Notes under the pieces: model-generated
Told to the model about the DNA's origin: nothing
What the model saw: the letters and a program-made list of their open reading frames with translations, nothing else
Database searches by the model: none
Assembly: GCF_030269325.1 (NCBI RefSeq)
Contig: NZ_BSTD01000002.1
Span: 868,001-932,000, forward strand
Length of the DNA: 64,000 nt
Direction of reading: 5' to 3'
From: Amycolatopsis sp. NBRC 101858
Lineage (GTDB): Bacteria > Actinomycetota > Actinomycetes > Mycobacteriales > Pseudonocardiaceae
Position numbers and translations under genes: made by a program
In this document: positions 25,210-35,471 of the stretch, in pieces
Position numbering within the stretch: the first letter of the stretch is position 1
Layout: every line of letters begins with the position of its first letter

Positions 25210-25644
25210 TCACAGCCGGCCGGGCTCGGTCAGCTGCTCGCTCCAGGCGCGGATGGCCGCGGCCTGGTCGGGTGCGAGCCGGTCGAGGACGAGGCGGCGG
25301 ATGTTGCCGCCGTGCGCGCGAGTGGCGCGCTCTGCCGTGCGGCGGCCTTCGCCGGTCAGCTCGATCCCCGTGCGGCGGCCGGTGGCGCCGTCCTCGATGC
25401 GTGCCACCAGGCCGCGGGCCTCCATCCGCGTCAGCAGGTGCGCGACGCGGCTCTTCTCCCAGCCGAGCGCGTCGGCGAGCTCGCCCACGCGCATCGGCCC
25501 GGCCAGCGTCATCAGCACGCTGAACTCGGCCTTGGAAATGCCGCAGTCGCGCTGCAGGCCGCGGTCCAGCTCCCGGGTGAGCACCCGGTGCGCGCGCATC
25601 CAGGTGTCCCAGAACTCCCAGTCCTCGGGGCTCATGTCCGCCAT
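25210..25644 (-). CDS. MarR-family transcriptional regulator
   Basis: 144 residues from ATG 25644. Winged helix with the recognition region MRVGELADALGWEKSRVAHLLTRMEARGLV (two short spans) and wing RIEDGATGRRTGIELT. Dimer helices lie at both ends. Divergent from the amidohydrolase; a palindrome (25660-25684) lies between the two starts, so it probably represses itself and the amidohydrolase until a ligand releases it. The ligand is probably the amidohydrolase substrate or product, by context. Confidence 0.9.
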   Translation of the reverse strand: MADMSPEDWEFWDTWMRAHRVLTRELDRGLQRDCGISKAEFSVLMTLAGPMRVGELADALGWEKSRVAHLLTRMEARGLVARIEDGATGRRTGIELTGEGRRTAERATRAHGGNIRRLVLDRLAPDQAAAIRAWSEQLTEPGRL

Positions 25645-25659
25645 GGCCGCCAGTCTACG

Positions 25660-25684
25660 CTAGAGTTGACACATCAACTCCTAG
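25660..25684. promoter_or_regulatory. MarR operator palindrome
   Basis: CTAGAGTTGA and TCAACTCCTAG flank the central CACA, a near-perfect palindrome between divergent marR (start 25644) and amidohydrolase (start 25696). Spacing and symmetry fit a MarR dimer. A related GTTGA-N4-TCAA element precedes the second MarR gene at 51553-51566. Confidence 0.75.
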
Positions 25685-25695
25685 GGAGGACACCG

Positions 25696-26958
25696 ATGAA
25701 GACACTGGTGCGCGGCGGCATGGTGGTCAGCATGGATCCGGCCGTCGGGGACCTCCCGCGCGCGGACGTGCTCATCGAGGACGGCCGGATCGCCGCGGTC
25801 GCCCCCTCGATCGGCCACGCCGACGCCGAGGTCGTCGACGCCGCCGGCAAGATCGTCCTGCCGGGCTTCGTGGACACCCACCGGCACACCTGGCAGACCG
25901 CGTTCCGCGGCGTCGGCGCCGACTGGACTTTCACCCAGTACCGCACCGCCGTGCACGGCACGCTCAAGCCGCACTACCGCCCGGAGGACGTGTACCTGGG
26001 CAACCTCGTCGGCCGGCTCGAAGCACTCAGTTCCGGCGTGACGACCATGCTCGACTGGTTCCACTGCGCCGCCCGCCCGGAGAACGCCGACGCCGCGATC
26101 GAAGCGCTGCGAGACGCACCCGGCCATTCGATCTTCTGCTACGGCGCCGACGGCCTGGACATCGCACCGGAGATCCGGCGGGTGCGGGCTTTGCTGCCGG
26201 GCGACGACATGGCGCTGGGCCTGCGCGGTCCCGTGGTGTCCACCATGGACGAAACCGTCGCGGATGTCGCACTGGCGCGGGAACTCGGGCTGCGCGTGAG
26301 CACGCACATCCACGGCACCGGCGGCTGGCCGCACGGCGACCGGCCGATCGCGGGGATGCGGGAGCGCGGGGTGCTCGACGACCGCACGACCGTCGTGCAC
26401 GGCAACGATCTTTCCGACGACCAGCTGGCGATGCTCGCCGACGCGGGTTGTTCGCTGTCGATCAGCCCGGACGTCGAGCTGAAGATGGGCTTCGCGCCGC
26501 TCGCGACGGGCCGGGCGCTGGCCGCCGGGATCCGGCCCTCGCTGTCGATCGACGACTGCCCGTCCGCCGGCGGCGACATGTTCGGCGCCATGCGCACCGC
26601 CCTGGCCGCCGAGCGCGGCGGCGTCACGACCCGCGACGTCCTCGGGTTCGCCACCGTGGAGGGAGCCCGGGCGTGCGGGCGCGACACCGGCAGCATCACC
26701 GTCGGCAAGGACGCCGACCTGCTGCTGCTCGACGCCGAGGACCTCTCGGTCTTCCCCGTCGGCGATCCGGTGGGCACGATCGTCGCCGCCGGTCATCCCG
26801 GCCTGGTGGACAGCGTCTTCGTCGGCGGCAAGGCGGTCAAGCGCGGCGGGCGGCTGCTCGGCGTCGACCTGCCGGCCCTGCGCGCCCGGCTGCTGGAGTC
26901 GCGAGACCGCATCGCCGCGGCCGCCGGCGTCGCGCTCGACGGGTCGTGGAAGCCCTAG
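25696..26958 (+). CDS. amidohydrolase-superfamily deaminase/hydrolase
   Basis: 420 residues from ATG 25696, with GGGAGGA 6 bases upstream; an upstream in-frame extension inside marR is rejected. Metal-dependent barrel: ligands H62 and H64 in DTHRHTWQ, a His in STHIHGTGG, another in VVHGNDLSD, and Asp in [11 protein letters not shown]. The pattern matches the TrzN/AtzA/8-oxoguanine-deaminase group, which hydrolyse C-N or C-Cl bonds on heterocycles. The substrate is unknown, but tight pairing with a MarR regulator suggests a xenobiotic or secondary metabolite. Confidence 0.87.
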   Translation: MKTLVRGGMVVSMDPAVGDLPRADVLIEDGRIAAVAPSIGHADAEVVDAAGKIVLPGFVDTHRHTWQTAFRGVGADWTFTQYRTAVHGTLKPHYRPEDVYLGNLVGRLEALSSGVTTMLDWFHCAARPENADAAIEALRDAPGHSIFCYGADGLDIAPEIRRVRALLPGDDMALGLRGPVVSTMDETVADVALARELGLRVSTHIHGTGGWPHGDRPIAGMRERGVLDDRTTVVHGNDLSDDQLAMLADAGCSLSISPDVELKMGFAPLATGRALAAGIRPSLSIDDCPSAGGDMFGAMRTALAAERGGVTTRDVLGFATVEGARACGRDTGSITVGKDADLLLLDAEDLSVFPVGDPVGTIVAAGHPGLVDSVFVGGKAVKRGGRLLGVDLPALRARLLESRDRIAAAAGVALDGSWKP

Positions 26959-29303
26959 GAAGCCGACGTCACGCGGTAGACGTCGTAGACGCCTTCCACG
27001 CCGCGGACCACCTTGAGGACGTGCCCGAGGTGCTTCGGGTCGCCCATCTCGAACGAGAACCGGCTGACCGCGACGCGGTCGCGCGATGTGGTCACCGAGG
27101 CCGACAGGATGTTGACCTTCTCGTCGGCCAGCACCTTCGTGACGTCCGAGAGCAGCCGGTGCCGGTCGAGCGCCTCGACCTGGATGGCCACCAGGAACAC
27201 CGAAGACGCCGACGGCGCCCACTCGACCTCGACCAGCCGCTCGGGCTGGGACTGCAGGTCGCCGGCGTTCGTGCAGTCGGTGCGGTGCACGGAAACGCCA
27301 CCGCCGCGGGTCACGAAGCCGAGGATCTCGTCGCCCGGCACCGGCGTGCAGCAGCGGGCGAGCTTCGCCCAGACGTCGCTGGCGCCCTTGACCACCACAC
27401 CGACGTCGTTGGAGCCGCGGCGCCGGGTGACGGTCGAGGGCGTCGCGCGCTCGGCGAGCTCCTCCTCCGCCGCGTCGACGCCGCCGATGAGGGCGACCAG
27501 CCGCTGCACCACGTGCTTCGCGCTGGTGTGGCCCTCCCCCACCGCCGCGTACAACGACGAGATGTCGGCGTGCCGCAGCTCGGTGGCCACCGCGCCCATG
27601 GACTCCGCGGAGACCAGCCGCTGGATCGGCAGGCCGACCTTGCGGATCTCCTTGGTGATGGCTTCCTTGCCGCCTTCGATCGCCTCGTCGCGGCGTTCCT
27701 TGGCGAACCACTGCCGGATCTTCGCGCGCGCCTTGGGCGAGCCCGCGAACTGCAGCCAGTCCCGCGACGGCCCGGCGTTCTCCGCCTTCGAGGTGAAGAT
27801 CTCGACGACTTCGCCGTTTTCCAGCTTGCGTTCCAGCGCCACCAGGCGGCCGTTGACGCGGGCGCCGATGCAGCGGTGCCCGACCTCGGTGTGCACGGCG
27901 TAGGCGAAGTCGACCGGCGTCGAGTCCACGGGCAGCGTGATCACGTCGCCCTTCGGCGTGAACACGAAGATCTCGCGCGAAGCCAGCTCGTAGCGCAGCG
28001 ACTCGAGGAAGTCGCCCGGGTCCGCGGCCTCACGCTGCCAGTCGAGGAGCTGGCGCATCCACGCCATCTCGTCGACGTCCATGGCGTTGCCGTTGTGCGT
28101 GCCCTTGGTTTCCTTGTAGCGCCAGTGCGCGGCGATGCCGTACTCGGCGGTGCGGTGCATCTCGTAGGTGCGGATCTGCACCTCGAGGGGCTTGCCGTCC
28201 GGGCCGATCACCGTCGTGTGCAGCGACTGGTAGACGCCGAACCGCGGCTGGGCGATGTAGTCCTTGAAGCGCCCGGGCACCGGCTGCCACAGGGCGTGGA
28301 CGACACCCATCGCGGCGTAGCAGTCGCGGACGTCCTCGACCAGGATCCGCACGCCGACCAGGTCGTGGATGTCGTCCAGGTCGCGGCCGCGGACGATCAT
28401 CTTCTGGTGGATCGAGTAGTAGTGCTTCGGGCGGCCCTCGACCTTCGCGGTGATCCGCGACGACACGAGGTTGCTCGTCAGGTCGGTGATGACCGAGCGC
28501 AGGTAGATGTCGCGCGAGGGCGCGCGGTCGGCGACCAGGCGCACGATCTCGTCGTACTTCTTGGGCTGCAGGATGGCGAACGCGAGGTCTTCGAGCTCCC
28601 ACTTGACCGTGGCCATGCCGAGGCGGTGCGCGAGCGGGGCGAGGACTTCGAGCGTCTCGCGGGCCTTGCGGGCCTGCTTCTCCGGCGGCAGGAAGCGCAT
28701 GGTGCGCATGTTGTGCAGCCGGTCGGCGAGCTTGATGACCAGGACGCGGGGGTCCTTGGCCATCGCGATGACCATCTTGCGGATGGTCTCGGCCTCGGCG
28801 GAGGTGCCGAGCTTGACTTTGTCCAGCTTGGTGACGCCGTCGACGAGCTCGGCGACCTTCTCGCCGAAGTCGGCCTTCAGGCTCTCGACGGCGTAGCCGG
28901 TGTCCTCGACCGTGTCGTGCAGCAGCGCCGCGACCAGGGTCGTGGTGTCCATGCCCAGCTCGGCGAGGATCGTCGCGACGGCGAGCGGGTGGGTGATGTA
29001 CGGGTCGCCGGACTTGCGCCGCTGGTTCCGGTGCAGTTCCTCGGCGACGTCGTAGGCGCGCTGCAGCAGCCCGAGGTCGGCGTTGGGGTGGAGCTCGCGG
29101 TGGATGACGGCCAGGGGTTCGAGGACCTGCTTGACCGGGGCGGCCCGCTGCGCGGTGATCCGCCGGGCCAGGCGCGCCCGGACCCGCCGGGTCGCGGACG
29201 GGTTCGGCGCCGCACCGTTCGGCTTCGGCGGCTGGGCCGCCGCCTGCCCGTTCTGCGGGTCGCCCTCTTTCGCGGGCACCGCGGCGTCGAGCTCCTGGCT
29301 CAC
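26955..29303 (-). CDS. rel: bifunctional (p)ppGpp synthetase/hydrolase
   Basis: 782 residues from GTG 29303, chosen because AGGAGG lies 6-7 bases upstream. It controls the stringent response. Domains in order: HD hydrolase (about 85-240, LLHDTVEDT and ADRLHNMRT), synthetase (about 280-400, with [11 protein letters not shown] and the RFKDYI form of the RXKD motif typical of bifunctional enzymes), TGS (about 440-500), helical/zinc-finger region ([10 protein letters not shown]), and ACT (about 705-780). All key residues appear intact. Stops 4 bases inside the convergent amidohydrolase. Downstream of apt on the same strand but separated by a terminator, so it probably has its own promoter. Confidence 0.97.
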   Translation of the reverse strand: MSQELDAAVPAKEGDPQNGQAAAQPPKPNGAAPNPSATRRVRARLARRITAQRAAPVKQVLEPLAVIHRELHPNADLGLLQRAYDVAEELHRNQRRKSGDPYITHPLAVATILAELGMDTTTLVAALLHDTVEDTGYAVESLKADFGEKVAELVDGVTKLDKVKLGTSAEAETIRKMVIAMAKDPRVLVIKLADRLHNMRTMRFLPPEKQARKARETLEVLAPLAHRLGMATVKWELEDLAFAILQPKKYDEIVRLVADRAPSRDIYLRSVITDLTSNLVSSRITAKVEGRPKHYYSIHQKMIVRGRDLDDIHDLVGVRILVEDVRDCYAAMGVVHALWQPVPGRFKDYIAQPRFGVYQSLHTTVIGPDGKPLEVQIRTYEMHRTAEYGIAAHWRYKETKGTHNGNAMDVDEMAWMRQLLDWQREAADPGDFLESLRYELASREIFVFTPKGDVITLPVDSTPVDFAYAVHTEVGHRCIGARVNGRLVALERKLENGEVVEIFTSKAENAGPSRDWLQFAGSPKARAKIRQWFAKERRDEAIEGGKEAITKEIRKVGLPIQRLVSAESMGAVATELRHADISSLYAAVGEGHTSAKHVVQRLVALIGGVDAAEEELAERATPSTVTRRRGSNDVGVVVKGASDVWAKLARCCTPVPGDEILGFVTRGGGVSVHRTDCTNAGDLQSQPERLVEVEWAPSASSVFLVAIQVEALDRHRLLSDVTKVLADEKVNILSASVTTSRDRVAVSRFSFEMGDPKHLGHVLKVVRGVEGVYDVYRVTSAS

Positions 29304-29444
29304 CCGCACCTCCTGCTGCTCGTGCGGCCTTCGAACCACCAGGGTAGCCGTTGCGTCTCGCGGCCCTCCCGGGTGCGCCCGTTCAGGGGGATGCCGAGCC
29401 GCGGACCAGCGGATTCACCCGATCGCCCGGCGTGTTGAAGTCCA

Positions 29445-29487
29445 GAGGGGCACCTCCACGGACTCGAGAGCCGTGAAGGTGCCCCTC
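29445..29487 (-). terminator. terminator hairpin after apt
   Basis: Arms GAGGGGCACCTCCACGG and CCGTGAAGGTGCCCCTC (one mismatch) with a 9-base loop, 8 bases past the apt stop. The arms and loop resemble those of the hairpin at 46330-46390, so both may belong to one dispersed terminator-repeat family. Confidence 0.8.
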
Positions 29488-29495
29488 AGGGGACA

Positions 29496-30014
29496 TCAGC
29501 AGACCTGCAGCGCGTGGACCTTCCGGTTCGCCAGCACGTCACGGCCCCGCAGGGCCGCCAGTTCCAGCACCACCGACACGCTGTCGACGACGGCTCCCAC
29601 GTCCTCCAGGAGCTTGCCCGTCGCCGCGACCGTGCCGCCCGTGGCCAGGACGTCGTCGAGGATCGCGATCCGCTGGCCGGGACGGACCACCCCGGCCGGG
29701 AGCTCGACCGTCGCCGTGCCGTACTCCAGCGCGTAGTCCACCCGGCCCGCCACCTTCGGCAGCTTGCCGGGCTTGCGGACCAGCACCACGCCGAGGCCGC
29801 GGGCGTACCCGACAGCCGCGGCGAGCAGGAACCCGCGGGCCTCCACGCCGGCGAGCGCCTCGACCCCCGGGTCGAGCGTGCCCGCCAGCGCGTCGGTCAC
29901 CGCTTTGAACGCACCCGCGTCCGCGAACAGCGGGCTCAGGTCGCGGAACAGCACGCCGGGCTCGGGGAAGTCCGGCACCTCGGCGATCAGGCCGAGGGCG
30001 TCGTCCAGCTGCAC
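29496..30014 (-). CDS. apt: adenine phosphoribosyltransferase
   Basis: 172 residues from GTG 30014, one base after the secF stop, so co-translated with secF. Converts adenine and PRPP to AMP (purine salvage). The PRPP-binding loop AILDDVLATGGTV (about 120-132) and the N-terminal VPDFPEPGVLFRDLSPLFAD are characteristic. Length is normal. Gene order secD-secF-apt-rel is conserved in actinobacteria. Confidence 0.96.
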   Translation of the reverse strand: MQLDDALGLIAEVPDFPEPGVLFRDLSPLFADAGAFKAVTDALAGTLDPGVEALAGVEARGFLLAAAVGYARGLGVVLVRKPGKLPKVAGRVDYALEYGTATVELPAGVVRPGQRIAILDDVLATGGTVAATGKLLEDVGAVVDSVSVVLELAALRGRDVLANRKVHALQVC

Positions 30015-30015
30015 G

Positions 30016-31245
30016 TCAGCGCTTCCGCTTGCCCGCGGGCTTGCCGGAGGGGCGCTGCTTCTGGATCCGGGCCGGGACGCTGGCCGCGGCCGCGTACGCC
30101 TTCTCCTTGCGCAGCTCCTTCGCCAGGGCGTCGTCGTCCGAGGCGTCGAAGTCCTCGCCACCGGCCGCCTTGCGCTCCTGGCTGACCCGGCGCTGCTGGA
30201 CCCGCTCGGCCTGCTGCTTGTACTTCGGGTCGCGCATCTTGAAGTCGACCAGCAGCGGCGTCGCCAGCGCGACCGACGAGAGCACGCCGACCAGGGTGCC
30301 GGTGAGCTGCACCAGCGCCAGGTCCTGCAGCGTGCCCGAGCCGAGCAGGATGTACCCGACGATCAGCAGGCCCAGGATCGGCAGCAGCGCGATGAACGCC
30401 GTGTTGAACGACCGCATCAGGGTCTGGTTCAGCGCCAGGTTCGCCGCTTCGCCGTAGGTGCGGCGGGTCAGCCCGAGCAGGCCGCGCGTGTTCTCGCGGA
30501 CCTTGTCGAACACCACCACCGTGTCGTACAGCGAGAACCCGAGGATCGTCAGCAGGCCGATCACGGTCGCCGGGGTGACCTCGAAACCGACCAGCGAGTA
30601 CACGCCGGCGGTGACCAGGATGTCGTGCAGCAGCGAGACCAGCGCCGCCGCGGCCATCCTCAGGTCGAAGTAGATCCCGAGGAAGATGACCACCGCGACG
30701 AGGAACACGCCGAGCGCGAGCAAGGCCTTCTGCGAGATCTCGCCACCCCACGACGCACTCACCGCGCTGTCGCTGATCGCCTGCACGCTCGGCTGGTTGT
30801 TGCTGCCGATCGGGCCCAGGTCCTGGAACAGGCCCTGCTTGACCTTGGCGACGTCGGCCGCGTCCAGCGTGTCGGTGCGGATCTGGATGGTCGACGCCTT
30901 GCCCGTGCCGACCTTCTGCGTCTCCGCGGCGGGACGGCCGAGCGCCTTCTCGAACGACGCCTTCGCCTGGTCTTCGGTGATCACGCCGTGGGTGCCGGTG
31001 GCCGGCATCTGGATCTGCGTGCCGCCCTCGAACTCGATACCGATGTTGAAGCCGCGGAACACCATCGAGGCGAGGCACACCAGCACCAGCGCCGAGAAGA
31101 AGAAGTACCAGCGCTTGCGCTTGCCGACGACGTCGAACGCGCCCGTGCCGACGTAGAGCCGGTGGAAGATGCTTTCCTTCTTGCCGGGCTTGACCGCCGT
31201 CTTGGCGTTGCCTTCGGCGTCCGTGCCCAGTTCTTCGACGCCCAC
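30016..31245 (-). CDS. secF: protein translocase subunit SecF
   Basis: 409 residues from ATG 31245, one base after the secD stop. Six membrane helices with the SecF hallmarks GIEFEGGTQI in the first periplasmic loop and VIGLLTILGFSLYDTVVVFDKVREN in the membrane core. The C-terminal 70 residues are hydrophilic and basic, and probably cytoplasmic. Works with SecD and YajC, using the proton gradient to help protein export by SecYEG. Confidence 0.97.
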   Translation of the reverse strand: MGVEELGTDAEGNAKTAVKPGKKESIFHRLYVGTGAFDVVGKRKRWYFFFSALVLVCLASMVFRGFNIGIEFEGGTQIQMPATGTHGVITEDQAKASFEKALGRPAAETQKVGTGKASTIQIRTDTLDAADVAKVKQGLFQDLGPIGSNNQPSVQAISDSAVSASWGGEISQKALLALGVFLVAVVIFLGIYFDLRMAAAALVSLLHDILVTAGVYSLVGFEVTPATVIGLLTILGFSLYDTVVVFDKVRENTRGLLGLTRRTYGEAANLALNQTLMRSFNTAFIALLPILGLLIVGYILLGSGTLQDLALVQLTGTLVGVLSSVALATPLLVDFKMRDPKYKQQAERVQQRRVSQERKAAGGEDFDASDDDALAKELRKEKAYAAAASVPARIQKQRPSGKPAGKRKR

Positions 31246-31246
31246 G

Positions 31247-33052
31247 TCAGGCCTCCTTCACGTTCGCGCGGCCGACCGTGGTCGACTTCTTACGCTGCGA
31301 ACCCACTTGCTGCACGGCGCCGAGACCCAGGTGCCTCGGATTGGACAGGAACGACGACTTCGACGTGGACACGATGGCCACCAGCGGGTGCGTCACCAGG
31401 TACACGACCACGAGGTCGAGCACCGTGGACATACCCAGGGTGAACGCGAAGCCCTGCACGTCGCCGACCGCGATGATGTACAGGATGGCCGCGGCCAGGA
31501 AGCTCACGCCGTCCGAAGCCAGGATGGTGCGCCGGGCGCGGACCCAGCCGCGGGGTACCGCGGACCGGAACGTCCGGCCTTCCCGGATCTCGTCTTTGAG
31601 CCGTTCGAAGTAGATGACGAACGAGTCCGCCGTGATCCCGATCGCGATGATCAGGCCGGCGATGCCCGCCAGGTCCAGCGTGTAGCCGATCCAGCGGCCG
31701 AGCAGCACGAGCACCGCGAACACCAGCGCGCCGGACAGGGCCAGCGACAGGATGGTGAGCACGCCGAGCAGCCGGTAGTAGAACAGGCAGTAGATGAACA
31801 CCACCAGCAGGCCGATGCCGCCGGCGATGAGGCCGGCCTGCAGCGAAGCCAGGCCGAGGGTCGCCGACACCGTGGTCGCGTCCGAAGACGCGAACGACAG
31901 CGGCAGCGAGCCGTACTTGAGGATGTCCGAGAGGTCCTTCGCCTCGGACTGGGTGAACTTGCCGGTGATCTGGGTGTTGCCGTCGAGGATGGCGACCTGG
32001 ATGTTCGGCGCGGACACGACCTGCGTGTCGAGGACGAACGCGGCCTGCTGGTTGACGTTCTTCGACGTGAAGTCGGCCCAGATCTTGGTGCCCTCGCTCT
32101 TGAAGCTGAGGTTCACCGTCCACTGGCCGCGCTGCGAGTCGTAGGCCGAGTTCGCGTCCGCGATCTCGGTGCCCGGCAGGAACTCCGGCTCCAGCAGGTA
32201 CTTGTACGTGTCGTGGTCACCGCAGGCGACCAGCGGCAGCTTCGGGTCGTCGTTGCCCTCGAGGGGGTCCTTGGCGTTGGGCGCGCAGGTGAGCGCCGCC
32301 ATCGCCTTCGCGACGAGCTCCTGGTTCGGCTGGCCGTCGGCGCCGATCAGGTCCTTGTTCTGCCGGAGCGCCTTCGCGGCCTGGATCTCCTTCGCGGTCT
32401 CCGCGTCGACGGAGCCGTCCGAAGGGGCCGGTGCCTGGCTCGACGCGGGCGGCGGCGTGGTGCTGCTGCTCGGCGGGGCCGGCGTGGTGCTCTGCTGCTG
32501 CGCGGGCGCCGCGGCGGGGGCACCGCCACCACCGGCGGCCGGGCTGGTCGGCGGAGCGCTGGAACTGGCCGCGGGCGCGCCCGACGACGAAGGCGGCGCC
32601 GAACTGGTGGGCGCACCCGACGTGGGCGTTCCGGTGGCCGGCGGCGGCGTGGTCTGCGGCGGGACGACCGGCTGCGTCGCGTTCGAGACGACCTTCCGGA
32701 AGCCCAGCTTCGCGGTCTTGCCCAGGTTCTTCGCCTGGTCGCCCTGCTCACCGGGAACGGTGATGACGACGTTGTTGCCGTCGAGGAGGACCTCGGTGCC
32801 GCCGACGCCGATCCCGTTGACGCGCCGTTCGATGATCTGGCGCGCCTGGTTCAGGGACTCCCGGGTCGGCTGGCCGCCGTCGGGCGTGCGGGCGGTGAGC
32901 GTGACGCGGGTACCGCCCTGCAGGTCGATGCCCAGCTTCGGGGTCGGCTTGTGGTTGCCGGTGAGGAACACCAGCGCGTACAGCACGATCACGATCAGGG
33001 CGAACAGGGCGAGATAGCGTCCCGGGCGGAGATGCCCGGCTGAAGCTGCCAC
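31247..33052 (-). CDS. secD: protein translocase subunit SecD
   Basis: 601 residues from GTG 33052, giving the usual TM1 (GRYLALFALIVIVLYALVFLTG). First periplasmic domain has GIDLQGGTRVTLTA; the membrane core includes AIGITADSFVIYFERLKDE. Between about residues 135 and 205 lies a long Ser/Thr/Pro/Ala low-complexity linker inside the periplasmic P1 region, also seen in other actinomycete SecD proteins but extensive here. Forms the SecDF channel helper with the next gene. Confidence 0.97.
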   Translation of the reverse strand: MAASAGHLRPGRYLALFALIVIVLYALVFLTGNHKPTPKLGIDLQGGTRVTLTARTPDGGQPTRESLNQARQIIERRVNGIGVGGTEVLLDGNNVVITVPGEQGDQAKNLGKTAKLGFRKVVSNATQPVVPPQTTPPPATGTPTSGAPTSSAPPSSSGAPAASSSAPPTSPAAGGGGAPAAAPAQQQSTTPAPPSSSTTPPPASSQAPAPSDGSVDAETAKEIQAAKALRQNKDLIGADGQPNQELVAKAMAALTCAPNAKDPLEGNDDPKLPLVACGDHDTYKYLLEPEFLPGTEIADANSAYDSQRGQWTVNLSFKSEGTKIWADFTSKNVNQQAAFVLDTQVVSAPNIQVAILDGNTQITGKFTQSEAKDLSDILKYGSLPLSFASSDATTVSATLGLASLQAGLIAGGIGLLVVFIYCLFYYRLLGVLTILSLALSGALVFAVLVLLGRWIGYTLDLAGIAGLIIAIGITADSFVIYFERLKDEIREGRTFRSAVPRGWVRARRTILASDGVSFLAAAILYIIAVGDVQGFAFTLGMSTVLDLVVVYLVTHPLVAIVSTSKSSFLSNPRHLGLGAVQQVGSQRKKSTTVGRANVKEA

Positions 33053-33167
33053 GGTGCTTCGGTCTCCTCGGACGGGGTGGACCCCAAAGTTGCGGTGCCC
33101 GCCCGGAGGGTTACCGGGAGGGACTGTGTGCGATTCACTCCCGGGCACGGGTATGACGGCGGACACG

Positions 33168-33201
33168 CACGCAGCACCGAGACAGTACTCGGTGCTGCGT
33201 G
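33168..33201. other. perfect 14-bp hairpin between yajC and secD
   Basis: Arms CACGCAGCACCGAG and CTCGGTGCTGCGTG with a 6-base loop, in the 219-base gap between yajC and secD. No T-run on either side. Could be an attenuator, RNA-processing site or terminator that sets the yajC to secDF ratio. Confidence 0.7.
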
Positions 33202-33271
33202 AGCCCGGCGTGCGAGGCCACACCGACTTTCGTCGGGCGTTTCCCCGGCCCCGCCCAGGATGCCGCGGGGG

Positions 33272-33682
33272 TTACTTCTTGCCGTGCTCCAGCGGCGGCG
33301 CCACCTGAGCGGTGGTCTGCGGCTCGTCTTCGTTCTTGATGCCCGAGCTCGACTCGATGATCGACTCCTCGGCGGGAGCGTCGACGACCTCGTCGGCCGA
33401 GTCCTCTTCGGTCTCGACGACCGGCTCGACCTTCTCGCGGACCGCGAGCCGCAGCCAGGTGGTGACGACACCAGGGGCGATCTCGATGTCGATCGTGGTG
33501 TCACCGGAGGCGTCGGCGACGGTGCCGTAGAGACCCGAGGTGGTCATCACGCGGTCACCGGCCGACAGGCTGCTCTGCAGGTCCTGCTGCGCCGCCTGCT
33601 GCTTCTTCTGCTTGCGCGTGCTCATCACCAGCGGCACGGCGAGGACGAGCACGAGCAGCAGGGGCAGCAATAGCTGTTGCAT
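33272..33682 (-). CDS. yajC: preprotein translocase subunit YajC
   Basis: 136 residues from ATG 33682 (GGAGAA upstream); seven codons further upstream is a less likely start. A single N-terminal membrane helix (LLLPLLLVLVLAVPLVM) is followed by a basic patch and the YajC core, SLSAGDRVMTTSGLYGTV. The C-terminal 45 residues are an acidic tail. Accessory to SecDF. Confidence 0.94.
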   Translation of the reverse strand: MQQLLLPLLLVLVLAVPLVMSTRKQKKQQAAQQDLQSSLSAGDRVMTTSGLYGTVADASGDTTIDIEIAPGVVTTWLRLAVREKVEPVVETEEDSADEVVDAPAEESIIESSSGIKNEDEPQTTAQVAPPLEHGKK

Positions 33683-33801
33683 GATTCTCCGTTCGACGGA
33701 CACCGGGCCCAGCCGAAATGTCCGGTTTTTGGGTATGTGCTCCTGTCAAGTGTGCCAGGTACCAGCGCGGACGCCAGCACCCACCCGCCGGTTCCGGCCG
33801 C

Positions 33802-34869
33802 TCAGTCCTGCTCGAACGGCGCGAGCCCGCCCGGGTCGGGGCGCCCCGGGTGGTCGGCGGGCGGCACCATGCCGAGGTGCTCCCAGGCGGCCGCCGTGGC
33901 GACCCGGCCCCGCGGGGTGCGCGCGAGCATACCGGCGCGCACCAGGTAGGGCTCGCACACCTCTTCCACGGTGGTCGCCTCCTCCCCCACGGCGACCGCC
34001 AGCGTCGAAATCCCGACCGGACCGCCGCCGAACGACCTGGTCAGGGCGGTGAGCACGGCGCGGTCGAGCCGGTCGAGACCCAGCTCGTCGACGTCGTAGA
34101 CGGCCAGCGCCGCGCGGGCGACCGCCAGGGTCACCTTGCCGTCGGCGCGGACCTCGGCATAGTCGCGGACGCGCCGCAGCAGCCGGTTCGCGATCCGGGG
34201 TGTCCCCCGCGAGCGCCCGGCGATCTCCTGGCAGCCGTCGCGGTCGATCGGGATGTCGAGGATCGTCGCGGCGCGGCGGACGACCAGCTCCAGCTCGGTG
34301 TCGGTGTAGAACTCCATCTGGCCGGTGAAGCCGAACCGGTCGCGCAGCGGCCCGGTCAGCGACCCCGAGCGCGTGGTCGCGCCGACCAGCGTGAACGGCG
34401 CGATCTCCAGCGGGATGCTGGTGGCGCCGGGGCCCTTGCCGACGACGACGTCGACCCGGAAGTCCTCCATCGCCAGGTAGAGCATTTCCTCGGCGGGGCG
34501 GGCGATCCGGTGGATCTCGTCGATGAACAGGACGTCGCCGGGGGCCAGGTTGGACAGCATCGCGGCGAGGTCGCCGGCGCGTTCGAGCGCCGGGCCGGAG
34601 GTGATCCGGATGGCCGCGCCCAGCTCGGCGGCGACGATCATCGCCATCGACGTCTTGCCGAGGCCGGGCGGGCCGGACAGCAGGACGTGGTCGGGTGGCA
34701 CGCCGCGGCGGCGCGCGCTCTCCAGCACCAGCTCCAGCTGCTCGCGCACGCGCGGCTGGCCGACGAACTCGTCGAGCTTGCGGGGCCGCAGCGTGCCCTC
34801 GACGGTCTCCTCGCCGGTCTGGGCCCACGCCGAGAGGGCTTCGTCTTCCTCCACGGCTTCATACTCCAC
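33802..34869 (-). CDS. ruvB: Holliday junction branch-migration ATPase RuvB
   Basis: 355 residues from GTG 34869. AAA+ helicase motor with Walker [10 protein letters not shown] (about 66-74), Walker B LFIDEIHR, sensor ATTRSGSLT and the RuvB winged-helix end ([13 protein letters not shown]). Drives branch migration with RuvA in recombination repair. The gene follows ruvA by 8 bases. Confidence 0.98.
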   Translation of the reverse strand: MEYEAVEEDEALSAWAQTGEETVEGTLRPRKLDEFVGQPRVREQLELVLESARRRGVPPDHVLLSGPPGLGKTSMAMIVAAELGAAIRITSGPALERAGDLAAMLSNLAPGDVLFIDEIHRIARPAEEMLYLAMEDFRVDVVVGKGPGATSIPLEIAPFTLVGATTRSGSLTGPLRDRFGFTGQMEFYTDTELELVVRRAATILDIPIDRDGCQEIAGRSRGTPRIANRLLRRVRDYAEVRADGKVTLAVARAALAVYDVDELGLDRLDRAVLTALTRSFGGGPVGISTLAVAVGEEATTVEEVCEPYLVRAGMLARTPRGRVATAAAWEHLGMVPPADHPGRPDPGGLAPFEQD

Positions 34870-34877
34870 GGCCGCGC

Positions 34878-35471
34878 CTACCGCTTCCGGCCGAGGGTGG
34901 CCAGCGAAGCGCGCAGCACGCCGGCGGTCGTGTGGCCGTCACCGTCGGCGAGGACCTTGTCCACGGCCTGCTCGGCCTGCTTGGCCGGGAACCCGAGCCC
35001 GGCCAGCGCCTCGACGACCTCCGCGCGCAGGGCACCGGGCGCGGTGACCGCGGGCAGGTCGCCGCCGCCGAGCGCGGTGACCTTGTCACGCAGCTCGAGG
35101 GTGAGCCGTTCGGCGCCCTTGCGGCCGATGCCGGGCACCGAGGTGAGCACGGTGATGTTGCCTTCGACCAGCGCGGCCCGCAGCTTGCCGGGGTCGAGCA
35201 CGGCGAGGGTGGCCAGCGCGAGCCGCGGCCCGATCCCGGACACGGTCTGCAGCAGCCCGAACAGCTCCCGCGCGTCGGCGTCGGCGAAGCCGAACAGCGT
35301 CAGCGAGTCCTCGCGCACGACCAGCGCGGTGTGCAGCCGGGCCTCCTCGCCGCGGCGCAGGGTGGCCAGCGTCGCCGGGGTGGCCTGGACGGCGAAGCCG
35401 ACTCCGCCGACCTCGACCACGACGTGGTCCAGGCCAACCGAAAGGACTTCCCCGCGTACCGACGAGATCAT
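34878..35471 (-). CDS. ruvA: Holliday junction DNA-binding protein RuvA
   Basis: 197 residues from ATG 35471, overlapping the ruvC stop as ATGA. N-terminal OB fold ([12 protein letters not shown]), two helix-hairpin-helix motifs ([12 protein letters not shown] and [14 protein letters not shown]) and a C-terminal RuvB-binding helical domain. Tetramer that holds the junction. Confidence 0.97.
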   Translation of the reverse strand: MISSVRGEVLSVGLDHVVVEVGGVGFAVQATPATLATLRRGEEARLHTALVVREDSLTLFGFADADARELFGLLQTVSGIGPRLALATLAVLDPGKLRAALVEGNITVLTSVPGIGRKGAERLTLELRDKVTALGGGDLPAVTAPGALRAEVVEALAGLGFPAKQAEQAVDKVLADGDGHTTAGVLRASLATLGRKR

